In this document: positions 1-6,334 of the stretch, one piece after another
Layout of the letters: each line of letters begins with the position of its first letter
How positions within the stretch are numbered: position 1 is the first letter of the stretch
Origin: UBA668 sp052034175
GTDB taxonomy: Bacteria > Actinomycetota > Acidimicrobiia > Acidimicrobiales > Ilumatobacteraceae
DNA length: 10,882 bases
Assembly (NCBI GenBank): GCA_052034175.1
Contig: JBPOIX010000043.1
Location: forward strand, 1-10,882
Direction: 5' to 3'
The notes under the pieces: generated by a model
The model's database searches: none
The model's input: the letters and a program-made list of their open reading frames with translations, nothing else
What the model was told of the DNA's origin: nothing
Program-made: the position numbers and the translations under genes

Positions 1-1022
1 CCGTGGATGTCCAGGGCGAGCTCCATCGCGGCCTTGTGCATCTCGCTCCAGAACATCTTGTTCGAGGCACCGAGCGCCATCACGCCGGGGTCCTTCGTGC
101 CGGCCAGCGTGGCGCCGAGCGAGCGCAAACCGTTCACCCGCAGGATCTGGATCTTCGTGTAGTACTCCATCAGCCGCTGGCGGATGCCGGCATCCTCGAT
201 GGTGCCGTTGGCCTCGGCCGCCGCCACCATCAGCTTGTACTCCTCCTCGAAGCGGCGGTAGCCGGTGGTGGCGCTCATGCCGCGCTCGAAGCCGAGCGTC
301 GTGTTCGTGACCTTCCAGCCGTTGTTGATGCCGCCGACCACGTTGTCCTTCGGGCAGCGGGCGTCGGTGAAGAACACCTCGCAGAACTCGGCGGTGCCGT
401 CCGGCTGAGTGATGCCGCGCACTTCCACGCCGGGCTGGTGCATCGGCACGAGGAGGTAGCTGATGCCCTTGTGCTTGGGGGCGTCCGGGTCGGTGCGGGT
501 GAGCAGGAAGCAGTAGTCGGCGTGGTGGCCGCCGGTGGTCCACACCTTCTGGCCGTTGATGACCCACTCGTCGCCGTCGAGCACGGCGGACGTCTTCAGC
601 GACGCCAGGTCGGAGCCGCTGTTGGGCTCGCTGAAGCCCTGGCACCAGCGCATCGAGCCGTTGAGGATCTGCGGCAGGAACTCCTTCTTCTGCTCCTCCG
701 TGCCCCACATCAGGATGGTCGGCCCGACCAGCGTGTCGCCGAAGAAGTCGGCCCGCAGGGGCGCCTTCGCCCGGGCGAACTCCTCCGAGAGCACCACACC
801 CTGCATCGTGGTGAGGCCCTTGCCGCCGTACTCCGTGGGCCAGGTGGCGCAGATCCAGCCGCCCTCGAACAGCTTCGCCGGCCACCCCTCGTTGAACGCC
901 TTGCGGGCCTCGGAGGTCATCTCGAAGCCGTCGTCGAACCAGCCGGCGGGCAGGTTGGCCTCCAGCCAGCCACGGATCTCCGAGCGGAACGCTTCGTCTT
1001 CGGGTGCCTAGGTCAGCTGCAT
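1..1022 (-). CDS. Acyl-CoA dehydrogenase, cut by window edge and with an in-frame TAG at codon 5
   Basis: FAD-dependent acyl-CoA dehydrogenase family protein, which oxidises an acyl-CoA thioester to the enoyl-CoA in fatty-acid or related catabolism. About 340 codons are visible; the family is usually 380-400 residues, so the C-terminus lies beyond position 1. Visible family motifs include QGFSEPNSGSD near residue 128, followed by DGDEWVINGQKVWTT and later GFERGMSATT. The start that fits the family is the ATG at 1022-1020 (Met-Gln-Leu-Thr), but the next codon, 1010-1008, is TAG where homologues typically have an aromatic residue such as Tyr. After it the frame reads APEDEAFRSEIRGWLEANLP and stays open to the window edge. 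The next standard in-frame start is ATG at 920-918 (Met35), which would remove the conserved N-terminal helix. So it may be a recent pseudogene, a sequencing error (TAC to TAG), or an enzyme made from an unusual start. The family is certain; substrate and expression are not. Confidence 0.85.
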
Positions 1023-1028
1023 GGCACC

Positions 1029-1058
1029 AGTCTTGACCCGCGGGTCAAGTGACGTCAA
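1029..1058 (-). promoter_or_regulatory. Probable promoter of the acyl-CoA dehydrogenase gene (leaderless type)
   Basis: Read on the minus strand, TTGACG (1058-1053) is a 5 of 6 match to a -35 box. After 18 nt comes AAGACT (1034-1029), a weak -10 box keeping the conserved A at position 2 and T at position 6. Six nucleotides later is the ATG at 1022, so transcription would start at or next to the start codon. No Shine-Dalgarno sequence is visible, which agrees with a leaderless transcript. Confidence 0.45.
1032..1049. promoter_or_regulatory. 18-bp perfect palindrome, probable repressor operator
   Basis: CTTGACCCGCGGGTCAAG is a perfect 18-bp inverted repeat. It overlaps the proposed -10 box of the acyl-CoA dehydrogenase promoter and lies between its -35 box and the start codon, the usual place for a repressor. 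TetR- and GntR-family repressors commonly control acyl-CoA dehydrogenase genes through palindromes of this size; which family acts here cannot be told. An adjacent 8-bp palindrome TGACGTCA (1050-1057) and the repeated half element GTCAAGT (1044-1050, 1054-1060) extend the pattern toward the neighbouring promoter. Confidence 0.55.
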
Positions 1059-1112
1059 GTTACACACCGTTCACATGCGGCGAACAGCCCGGAAACCCCG
1101 CCCTCCTACGGT
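1059..1112 (+). promoter_or_regulatory. GlnR-like box and -10 element of the winged-helix/antiporter operon
   Basis: Four pentamers follow each other with exact 6-nt gaps: GTTAC (1059-1063), TTCAC (1070-1074), CGAAC (1081-1085) and GAAAC (1092-1096). All end in AC, so AC recurs every 11 bp. The known actinobacterial GlnR box is GTnAC-n6-GAAAC repeated, with the same phasing; the first and last pentamers match it exactly. Ten nucleotides after the last pentamer comes TACGGT (1107-1112, TAnnnT), and 7 nt later the ATG at 1120. The box centre is about 42 nt before the inferred transcription start, a position suited to activation without a good -35 box. The same geometry recurs before both amt genes. 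GlnR itself is not encoded in the window. Confidence 0.5.
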
Positions 1113-1119
1113 GCAACCC

Positions 1120-1482
1120 ATGGCCAGCCTTGCTCCTGATCCGAGCCCGGACGCGTACCCCCTCACCGTTCAGGGCCGGCAGGAGCGGGCTGTGCTGGCC
1201 GTCCTCCTGGCCAACCATCGCCGGGTCATCGGCCGGCGCGAGCTGTCCCGCTTGTCCGGCCTGGCCGACCTCAACGAGCGCCGCTGCGACAGTGTGCTGG
1301 TCGGCATCCGCCGCGCCCTGGGGGCGGACTCCATCGTCACCGTGCGCAGCCGCGGGTGGATGCTCGCCCCCCATGCGGTGGACGCCGCGCACGCCCTGCT
1401 CGCCACCGCGGACAGCGACAGCGACAGCGACGACGCCGGAACCGACACCGGCGACGGCCCTGCTGCCGCCGGCGCAGCGTGA
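1120..1482 (+). CDS. Small stand-alone OmpR-type winged-helix DNA-binding protein
   Basis: A 120-residue protein. Residues about 15-84 read as a Trans_reg_C (OmpR/PhoB-type) winged helix: an opening helix (QERAVLAVLLANHRRVIGR), the recognition-helix region (RRCDSVLVGIRRALG) and the wing strand IVTVRSRGWML, which matches the family's TVRGxGY pattern. There is no receiver domain. The tail is disordered and acidic, encoded by a GACAGC hexamer repeat, and ends in Ala/Gly. I chose the ATG at 1120 because a TACGGT -10 box ends 7 nt before it and no Shine-Dalgarno sequence is present, so the mRNA is probably leaderless; the upstream in-frame GTG at 1111 lies inside the -10 box. The stop TGA overlaps the GTG of the antiporter gene (GTGA), so the two are translationally coupled. 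Its role is unknown; a local regulator of this nitrogen cluster is an inference. Confidence 0.7.
   Translation: MASLAPDPSPDAYPLTVQGRQERAVLAVLLANHRRVIGRRELSRLSGLADLNERRCDSVLVGIRRALGADSIVTVRSRGWMLAPHAVDAAHALLATADSDSDSDDAGTDTGDGPAAAGAA
1411..1428 (+). repeat. GACAGC hexamer repeated three times
   Basis: Three perfect tandem GACAGC copies, then GACGAC, encode the Asp-Ser-rich tail of the winged-helix protein. The unit is a multiple of three, so copy-number change would lengthen or shorten the acidic tail without a frameshift. Confidence 0.7.
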
Positions 1483-4184
1483 TCGCCTCCAGCGCGGGCG
1501 GCATCGACCTCGCTCGCCTGCTGCTCGACCTGCTGATCATCATCGGCGCGGCCAAGGTCCTCGCCGAGGTCGCCGAACGCCTCAAGATCCCCGCCGTCCT
1601 CGGTGAGATCCTGGCCGGCGTCGCCATCGGCCCCTCCGCACTCGGCCTGATCCACCTCGACGACTCCCGCGGCGTGTCGCTGGCGGTCATCGCCGAGATC
1701 GGTGTGCTGCTCCTCCTGCTCCAGGTGGGCATGGAAATGGACCTCAAGGAACTCGGCAAGGTGGGCAAGGCCAGCCTGCTGGTGGCCATCATCGGTGTGG
1801 CCGCACCGTTCGCCGGCGGCACGGCCGTGGGCCTGGCGTTCGGGCAGGACACGAACACCGCGATCTTCGTGGGGGCGGCACTCACGGCCACCAGCGTGGG
1901 CATCACCGCCCGTGTGTTCGGCGACCTGCGGGCCCTGGCTACCACCGAGGCCCGCATCGTGCTCGGCGCCGCGGTGGCGGACGACGTGCTCGGCCTGGTG
2001 ATCCTCACCGTGGTGGTGAAGATCGTCACCGGCGGTTCCGTCGGAGTGGGCACCATCGCCTCCACGCTCGGCCTGGCCGTGCTCTTCCTGGTGGCCACCG
2101 GCGTCGTCGGCCTGGCGGTCGTGCCCCGTGCGCTGGACGTCATCCACCGGCGGGCCAGCTCCCCCGCCACGGTCACGATCGCCGCGCTCCTCCTGATGCT
2201 CGGGTTCGCCGAACTTGCCGACGCCGCCAAGCTGGCGTTCATCATCGGCGCCTTCATGGCCGGGATCTCGCTCGGCGCCAGCCACCACCACGAACGGGTG
2301 GCGCGGGACCTCGGCGCGGCCGGCAACATCTTCATTCCCGTGTTCTTCGCCCAGATCGGCATCAACGCCGACCTCGACGCGATGGTGAAGCCCGAGGTGC
2401 TCGGCATCGCCGCCGTGCTCTCCGTCGTGGCGGTGATCGGCAAGCTGGCCGCCGCACTCGGCACGGTGGGCACCCGTGCGGATCGCCTGCTCGTGGGCCT
2501 GGGCATGATTCCCCGCGGTGAAGTGGGCCTGATCTTCGCCTCCATCGGCCTCACCAACGGGGTGCTCGACGGCGACCAGTACGGCGCCCTGCTGATCGTG
2601 GTGCTGTTCACCACCGTGGCCACCCCACCCCTGCTGCGGTGGCGGCTGGGCAAGGGTGCACCCGCGGACGCCGCGCTCATGGCCCCACCCACGCCCGAGC
2701 CCGAACAGGGCTGGTTGACGGTGGAGAAGGGGGAGATCCGCCTGAATGGCACCCCCTCGCCCGACCTGACGTTGCCCCTGGCGCTGCGGACCGCCAGCCT
2801 CACGAAGAACGCCCGCCCCTCGAGCACCCTGCTGGACTGGTTCGGCGTGCACCGCAACGTGCCACTGACCTGGGACCACGCCAGCACTCCGATGCTGATC
2901 AAGGTGCTGCGCGACGAGAACGCCCGCGCCTGGCGCTTCCTCGATGTTGCCGGCGTGCTGGAACGCGCACTGCCGGAGGTGGCCACGGTGATGGACCGCC
3001 GCAGGGCGGACATCGGCGACCTCGACCCGATGGGGGCCCTCCGCTTCCCCGTGGTCGACCGGCTGGACGACATGGCGCATGAACTCGGCCTGCCCAGCGA
3101 CGACCTGCTGCTGGCCGCCCTCACCGCCGACGTGTGCGCCGACGGGCTGGACGGCGGCGGAGGCAACTGCACGCTGGAGCTGGCCCAACGGCTGGTGCCC
3201 CCCACCGAAGCCGAGCGCATCGCGGCCATCGTGGCCGACGCCCACCTGCTGCGCGCCGGCCTGCACGAGACGGATGCGTTCGACGAAGCCGAGCTGCTGC
3301 AGGTGGCCACCCACCTGGCGAGCGCAGCCCACGCCCGCGACGCCTATGAACTGGCGTTGGCACTCGGCCCGCTGCACCGCTGGCAGCGCGAAGCCCTGGA
3401 GCAGCGGCTGGCCCTGATCGTCGAAGCCCTGGAGCACCCGGAGCTCACGGGCAGCGAAGCCAACAACCTGGCCGCAGCCCGCCGCCTGGCCGCCGAGCAC
3501 CTGCTGGCCGACGACATCCACGCCATCGAACGCCTGCGCCACGCGGCGAACGCCTACCTCCTGTCGCACGAACCGGCCGAGCTGGCCCGGCAGGCGCAAC
3601 TGGTGGAACCGTTGCCGCGCAAGGGCGCGGTGCGCGTGGCCGTGACCCCTCTGCCCGACCCGGACCGCTGGCGCATCGACGTGGCCTGTCGCGACACCGC
3701 GGCCCTGCTGGCTCGCCTGACCGAGGTGCTCACCGCGCACGATCTGGACATCATCGGGGCGACGATCGCCACCTGGCCCGACGGGGCGGTGCTGGACAGC
3801 TTCACCGTCATCAGCCGTAGCCGGCCACCGGCAAGGGAACTCGCGCAGGCGATGGAAACCCGGCTGCAGGGCCATCTGCACCGTGCCGCCGCACCCGACC
3901 TGACGCTGACGTTCGACCATGCGGCCCTGCCGTGGCACACCCTCGTCACGGTCGCCGGCGCGGACCGCCCCGGCGTGCTCCAAGCCCTGGCCACGCCATG
4001 CGCCGGGGCCGACGTGGTGGTGCACACCGCCCGTGTGGCGTCGGTGTCCGGCCTGGTGAACGACCGGTTCGCCGTCAGCGATCGGCTCGGTCGCAAGCTG
4101 GACGACGCCGCCGCCGCGCGGGTGCGCGCCCTGCTGGCGGGCGCCAAGCCGGCCGGCCTCCGCCGCACCCTCGGCGCGCGCTGA
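1479..4184 (+). CDS. CPA2-family cation/proton antiporter fused to a GlnD-like pseudo-HD and tandem ACT region
   Basis: A 901-residue protein. Residues 1 to about 390 form a polytopic membrane domain of the CPA2 (Na+/H+ exchanger) family: TATSVGITARVFGDL near 136, the ion-site Asp pair VADDVLGL at 168-169, and MIPRGEVGLIFASIG near 343. After a linker (about 391-480), residues 481-660 align with the HD region of the GlnD encoded nearby, but GlnD MHDLGKG is TADVCADG here and the first HD-region His is Arg528. Two ACT domains follow (about 717-781 and 817-887). ACT1 residues 732-777 share 19 of 46 positions, ungapped, with GlnD 603-648. No TrkA-N/RCK nucleotide-binding domain is visible, unlike KefB/KefC. 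The GTG start at 1479 overlaps the upstream stop as GTGA, and the first membrane segment begins at once. The family predicts cation/H+ exchange at the cytoplasmic membrane. I infer gating by glutamine or another amino acid through the ACT pair. Ion specificity is unknown; NH4+ or K+ is plausible from the amt neighbours. Confidence 0.88.
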   Translation: MIASSAGGIDLARLLLDLLIIIGAAKVLAEVAERLKIPAVLGEILAGVAIGPSALGLIHLDDSRGVSLAVIAEIGVLLLLLQVGMEMDLKELGKVGKASLLVAIIGVAAPFAGGTAVGLAFGQDTNTAIFVGAALTATSVGITARVFGDLRALATTEARIVLGAAVADDVLGLVILTVVVKIVTGGSVGVGTIASTLGLAVLFLVATGVVGLAVVPRALDVIHRRASSPATVTIAALLLMLGFAELADAAKLAFIIGAFMAGISLGASHHHERVARDLGAAGNIFIPVFFAQIGINADLDAMVKPEVLGIAAVLSVVAVIGKLAAALGTVGTRADRLLVGLGMIPRGEVGLIFASIGLTNGVLDGDQYGALLIVVLFTTVATPPLLRWRLGKGAPADAALMAPPTPEPEQGWLTVEKGEIRLNGTPSPDLTLPLALRTASLTKNARPSSTLLDWFGVHRNVPLTWDHASTPMLIKVLRDENARAWRFLDVAGVLERALPEVATVMDRRRADIGDLDPMGALRFPVVDRLDDMAHELGLPSDDLLLAALTADVCADGLDGGGGNCTLELAQRLVPPTEAERIAAIVADAHLLRAGLHETDAFDEAELLQVATHLASAAHARDAYELALALGPLHRWQREALEQRLALIVEALEHPELTGSEANNLAAARRLAAEHLLADDIHAIERLRHAANAYLLSHEPAELARQAQLVEPLPRKGAVRVAVTPLPDPDRWRIDVACRDTAALLARLTEVLTAHDLDIIGATIATWPDGAVLDSFTVISRSRPPARELAQAMETRLQGHLHRAAAPDLTLTFDHAALPWHTLVTVAGADRPGVLQALATPCAGADVVVHTARVASVSGLVNDRFAVSDRLGRKLDDAAAARVRALLAGAKPAGLRRTLGAR

Positions 4185-4189
4185 CCCGG

Positions 4190-4212
4190 CTGCGGGACCG
4201 GACGCGCCGCAG
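4190..4212 (+). terminator. Weak hairpin just after the antiporter gene
   Basis: CTGCGG (4190-4195) and CCGCAG (4207-4212) can form a 6-bp stem with an 11-nt loop, starting 6 nt after the stop codon. There is no T-run, and in GC-rich DNA such a stem is not rare. It could be a weak terminator or only attenuate reading into the amt gene. Confidence 0.2.
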
Positions 4213-4221
4213 TACGCGAAC

Positions 4222-4275
4222 GCCACACAGACGAAACACAGCGGCCCTCACCGGGAAACCTCCCTTCCGTACCGT
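4222..4275 (+). promoter_or_regulatory. GlnR-like box and -10 element of the first amt gene
   Basis: GCCAC (4222-4226), GAAAC (4233-4237), a degenerate GCCCT (4244-4248) and GAAAC (4255-4259) lie in strict 11-bp phase. The two GAAAC elements are exactly 22 bp apart, as in the GlnR consensus GTnAC-n6-GAAAC-n6-GTnAC-n6-GAAAC; the third element is poor. Exactly 10 nt after the last GAAAC is TACCGT (4270-4275), the same spacing as before the winged-helix gene. The downstream bases GTGCA are also shared with that promoter. No good -35 box is present, consistent with activator dependence. The 5' leader would be roughly 60 nt. Confidence 0.5.
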
Positions 4276-4333
4276 GCACCCAGTCCTGGCCCAGCGCCGT
4301 GCCGGATGGTCAATGCCCCTCATCCCGCAACCC

Positions 4334-4339
4334 GGAGGA
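4334..4339 (+). promoter_or_regulatory. Ribosome binding site fixing a TTG start for the first amt gene
   Basis: GGAGGA lies 5 nt before TTG at 4345. The in-frame ATG at 4306, 13 codons upstream, has no such site and would place this Shine-Dalgarno inside the coding region. Starting at TTG also gives a clean signal peptide. Confidence 0.8.
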
Positions 4340-4344
4340 ATCCC

Positions 4345-5838
4345 TTGCGTACTCGACCCCTACTCAAATATGCCCTCGGCGGGCTGATCGGTGCAGCCGT
4401 CCCGGCGCTGGCCATCACCGGTACCGCGTTCGCCGACGAAACCGATGACGCCCTCGCGGCGAGCATCACGACACTCAGCGAGTCGACGAACCTGCTGTGG
4501 GTCGTGATCGGTGCCGTGCTGGTGATCTTCATGCAGGCGGGCTTCGCGCTCGTCGAGACCGGCTTCACGCAGAAGAAGAACGCCGCCCATGTCATGAGCT
4601 CGAACTTCGCCATCTTCGGCCTCGGGTTCGTCGGCTTCATGTTCATCGGCTTCCCGCTGGCGTTCGGTGGCTTCAGCTATCCCGGCTACTTCGGCCTCAA
4701 CGAACCGATGAACGCCACCCCACTCATCGGCTCCGGCAACTGGGCCTTCCTGTGGAGCGGCTGGGATCACCTCGCCGACGCGGCGACGCCCGCCCTGCTG
4801 GCGTTCTTCCTCTACATGACGGCCTTCATGGACACCGTGGCCACGATCCCCACGGGCTCCATGGCCGAGCGGTGGAAGTGGAACAGCTTCGTGGTGTGGG
4901 GCCTCTTCTGCGGCGCCATCTACTACCCGCTGTTCGCTGCCTGGACCTGGGGCGGTGGCTGGCTCGGCAAGACGTGGGACACCATGGGCCTCGGCGCCGG
5001 CTATGTGGACTTCGCCGGTTCCGGTGTGGTGCACGCCGTCGGTGGTGTCGCCGCCCTCGCCGGTGCCATCGTGCTCGGGCCACGTCGTGGCAAGTACGGC
5101 CCCGACGGCAAGCCTCGTGCCATCCCCGGCCACAACATCCCCATGGCCATCACCGGCTGCTTCATCCTGCTGTTCGGCTGGTTCGGCTTCAACGCCGCTT
5201 CCACGTTCGCCAGCAGCGACATCCGCTTCGCCACGGTGGCCACCAACACGGCCATCGCCGGCGCCATCGGTTCCGTCGTCGCCATGTTCTGGGTGATGAA
5301 GCGCATGGGCAAGCCGGACCCCGGCATGATGGTCAACGGCATGCTCGCCGGCCTCGTGGCCATCACCGCCCCGTGCGCCTTCGTCGGCCCGTGGGCCGCG
5401 GCCGTCATCGGTGCCCTCGCCGCCGTCATCGTCATCGAGTTCGTGTGGTGGCTGGATCGCAAGGGCGTCGACGACCCGGTCGGTGCCGTGGCAGTCCACG
5501 GCATCGGCGGCACGTTCGGCGTGCTCGCTGTCGGCATCTTCGCCAACGGCGACTACGGCGGAGCGGCGTTCAACGACGACGGCTCCGTGGCCGTGTGCGG
5601 CTGGAACTGCTCGGACTCCAAGGGCGTCACCGGCTTCCTCTACGGCGGCGACGGCTTCGGCCAGTTCGGCGCCCAGCTGCTCGGTGCTGTCGTCATCTGG
5701 ACCGTGATCTTCGGAGTGGCTTTCGCCTTCTTCAAGATCCAGAACAAGCTGACCAAGGGCGGCATCCGCCTCCCCGAGGAGATCGAGATCGAAGGTGCAG
5801 ACCTTCCCGAGATGGGCGTGATGGCCTACAACGACTGA
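4345..5838 (+). CDS. amtB: Ammonium transporter (Amt/MEP/Rh family), long form with signal peptide
   Basis: Channel-like NH4+/NH3 transporter of the cytoplasmic membrane, 497 residues from the TTG start. An N-terminal signal peptide runs to about residue 30 (hydrophobic core, then TAFA before Asp31). Conserved family blocks follow: FALVETGFTQKKNAAHVMSSN near 67, the pore-lining TVATIPTGSMAER near 164, and the Amt signature beginning DFAGSGVVHAVGG at 222. The twin pore histidines are His230 and His385 (GAVAVHGIGG). The cytosolic tail ends LPEMGVMAYND, typical of PII-regulated Amt proteins. An extra loop near 402-436 between late membrane segments carries two cysteines (VCGWNC). It is longer than and clearly different from the second Amt in the window (410 residues), with a pore region unlike the E. 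coli-type FAAITPAL block. A PII gene follows after 141 bp, and a GlnR-like promoter precedes it. Family assignment is secure; affinity and regulation are inferred. Confidence 0.95.
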   Translation: MRTRPLLKYALGGLIGAAVPALAITGTAFADETDDALAASITTLSESTNLLWVVIGAVLVIFMQAGFALVETGFTQKKNAAHVMSSNFAIFGLGFVGFMFIGFPLAFGGFSYPGYFGLNEPMNATPLIGSGNWAFLWSGWDHLADAATPALLAFFLYMTAFMDTVATIPTGSMAERWKWNSFVVWGLFCGAIYYPLFAAWTWGGGWLGKTWDTMGLGAGYVDFAGSGVVHAVGGVAALAGAIVLGPRRGKYGPDGKPRAIPGHNIPMAITGCFILLFGWFGFNAASTFASSDIRFATVATNTAIAGAIGSVVAMFWVMKRMGKPDPGMMVNGMLAGLVAITAPCAFVGPWAAAVIGALAAVIVIEFVWWLDRKGVDDPVGAVAVHGIGGTFGVLAVGIFANGDYGGAAFNDDGSVAVCGWNCSDSKGVTGFLYGGDGFGQFGAQLLGAVVIWTVIFGVAFAFFKIQNKLTKGGIRLPEEIEIEGADLPEMGVMAYND

Positions 5839-5885
5839 GTCGTTCGCCACACGCCACCGGATCCGGACACACGGGTGACCGGATA

Positions 5886-5939
5886 GGGGCAGTTCCCGGG
5901 TCGTCGGGCAACCGGCGCCCCGGGAACAACTACCGCCCC
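5886..5939 (+). repeat. Inverted repeat in the amt-PII intergenic gap
   Basis: GTTCCCGGG (5892-5900) pairs perfectly with CCCGGGAAC (5919-5927) around an 18-nt loop. Outside it GGGGC (5886-5890) can pair with GCCCC (5935-5939) across a bulge. It fills much of the 141-bp gap between the first amt stop and the PII ribosome binding site. No T-run follows, so a partial terminator, an RNA processing or stability element that sets the amt:PII ratio, or a protein site are all possible. Confidence 0.4.
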
Positions 5940-5979
5940 ACTCGATCGCACCATCTACGTTCGTTCTCAAGGAGACACC

Positions 5980-6318
5980 ATGAAGCTCATCACCGCAATC
6001 ATCAAGCCCTTCAAACTCGACGAGGTGAAAGACGCCCTCAAGACCGTCGGGGTCCAGGGCATCACCGTCAGCGAGGTCAAGGGATTCGGCCGCCAGGGCG
6101 GCCACACCGAGACCTACCGCGGCTCGGAGTACCAGATCGACTTCATCCCCAAGGTGAAGCTCGAGCTCGTCGTCGACGACGGCGCAGTCGACACGGTCGT
6201 CGACGCCGTCAAGTCCGCTGCCAGCAGCGGCAAGATCGGCGACGGCAAGATCTGGGTCACCGCCATCGACCGCCTCGTCCGCATCCGTACGGGTGAGGAA
6301 GGCGCCGACGCCATCTAG
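5980..6318 (+). CDS. glnK: PII nitrogen regulatory protein (GlnB/GlnK), copy 1
   Basis: A 112-residue PII signalling protein, the standard family length. PII trimers bind ATP/ADP and 2-oxoglutarate and control Amt channels and nitrogen enzymes or regulators. The start MKLITAIIKPFKLDEVKDAL is the classic PII N-terminus. The T-loop (about 37-55, GRQGGHTETYRGSEYQIDF) keeps Tyr51, the residue modified by GlnD, and Tyr46. The nucleotide-binding SGKIGDGKIWV block sits at 83-93 and the C-terminus is RIRTGEEGADAI. AAGGAG 5 nt before the ATG is a good ribosome site. It shares 76 of 112 residues (68%) with the other PII in the window, with a near-identical T-loop but divergent 61-80. It lies downstream of amt, the usual glnK context. 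Its stop is 16 bp from the convergent glnD stop. Confidence 0.97.
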   Translation: MKLITAIIKPFKLDEVKDALKTVGVQGITVSEVKGFGRQGGHTETYRGSEYQIDFIPKVKLELVVDDGAVDTVVDAVKSAASSGKIGDGKIWVTAIDRLVRIRTGEEGADAI

Positions 6319-6334
6319 CGGTATCTCGTGGCCG

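Noticed and set aside
1021..1119. A longer winged-helix protein starting at ATG 1021
   Set aside because: The extension would run through the operator palindrome, the GlnR-like box and the -10 element, has low-complexity basic sequence, and adds nothing to the fold.
1411..1434. GACAGC repeat as a phase-variation switch
   Set aside because: There are only three perfect copies of a six-base unit, so copy changes stay in frame and would not switch the gene off.
2640..4184. TrkA-N/RCK domain on the antiporter tail, as in KefB/KefC
   Set aside because: No Gly-x-Gly-x-x-Gly Rossmann motif is visible after the membrane domain; the tail instead aligns with GlnD HD and ACT regions.
1170..4226. Very long open frames on the minus strand opposite the antiporter gene, and similar ones opposite the amt and glnD genes
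   Set aside because: Their products are rich in Gly, His, Arg and Ala with no recognisable domain, and they lie antisense to genes with clear families. They are the usual open shadow frames of high-GC coding DNA.
5853..5879. A fourth GlnR-like box before the plus-strand PII gene (GCCAC, CGGAC, GTGAC in 11-bp phase)
   Set aside because: It has no GAAAC element, and no -10 box lies at the distance seen in the other three promoters. AC dinucleotides are frequent in this DNA, so the phasing may be chance.
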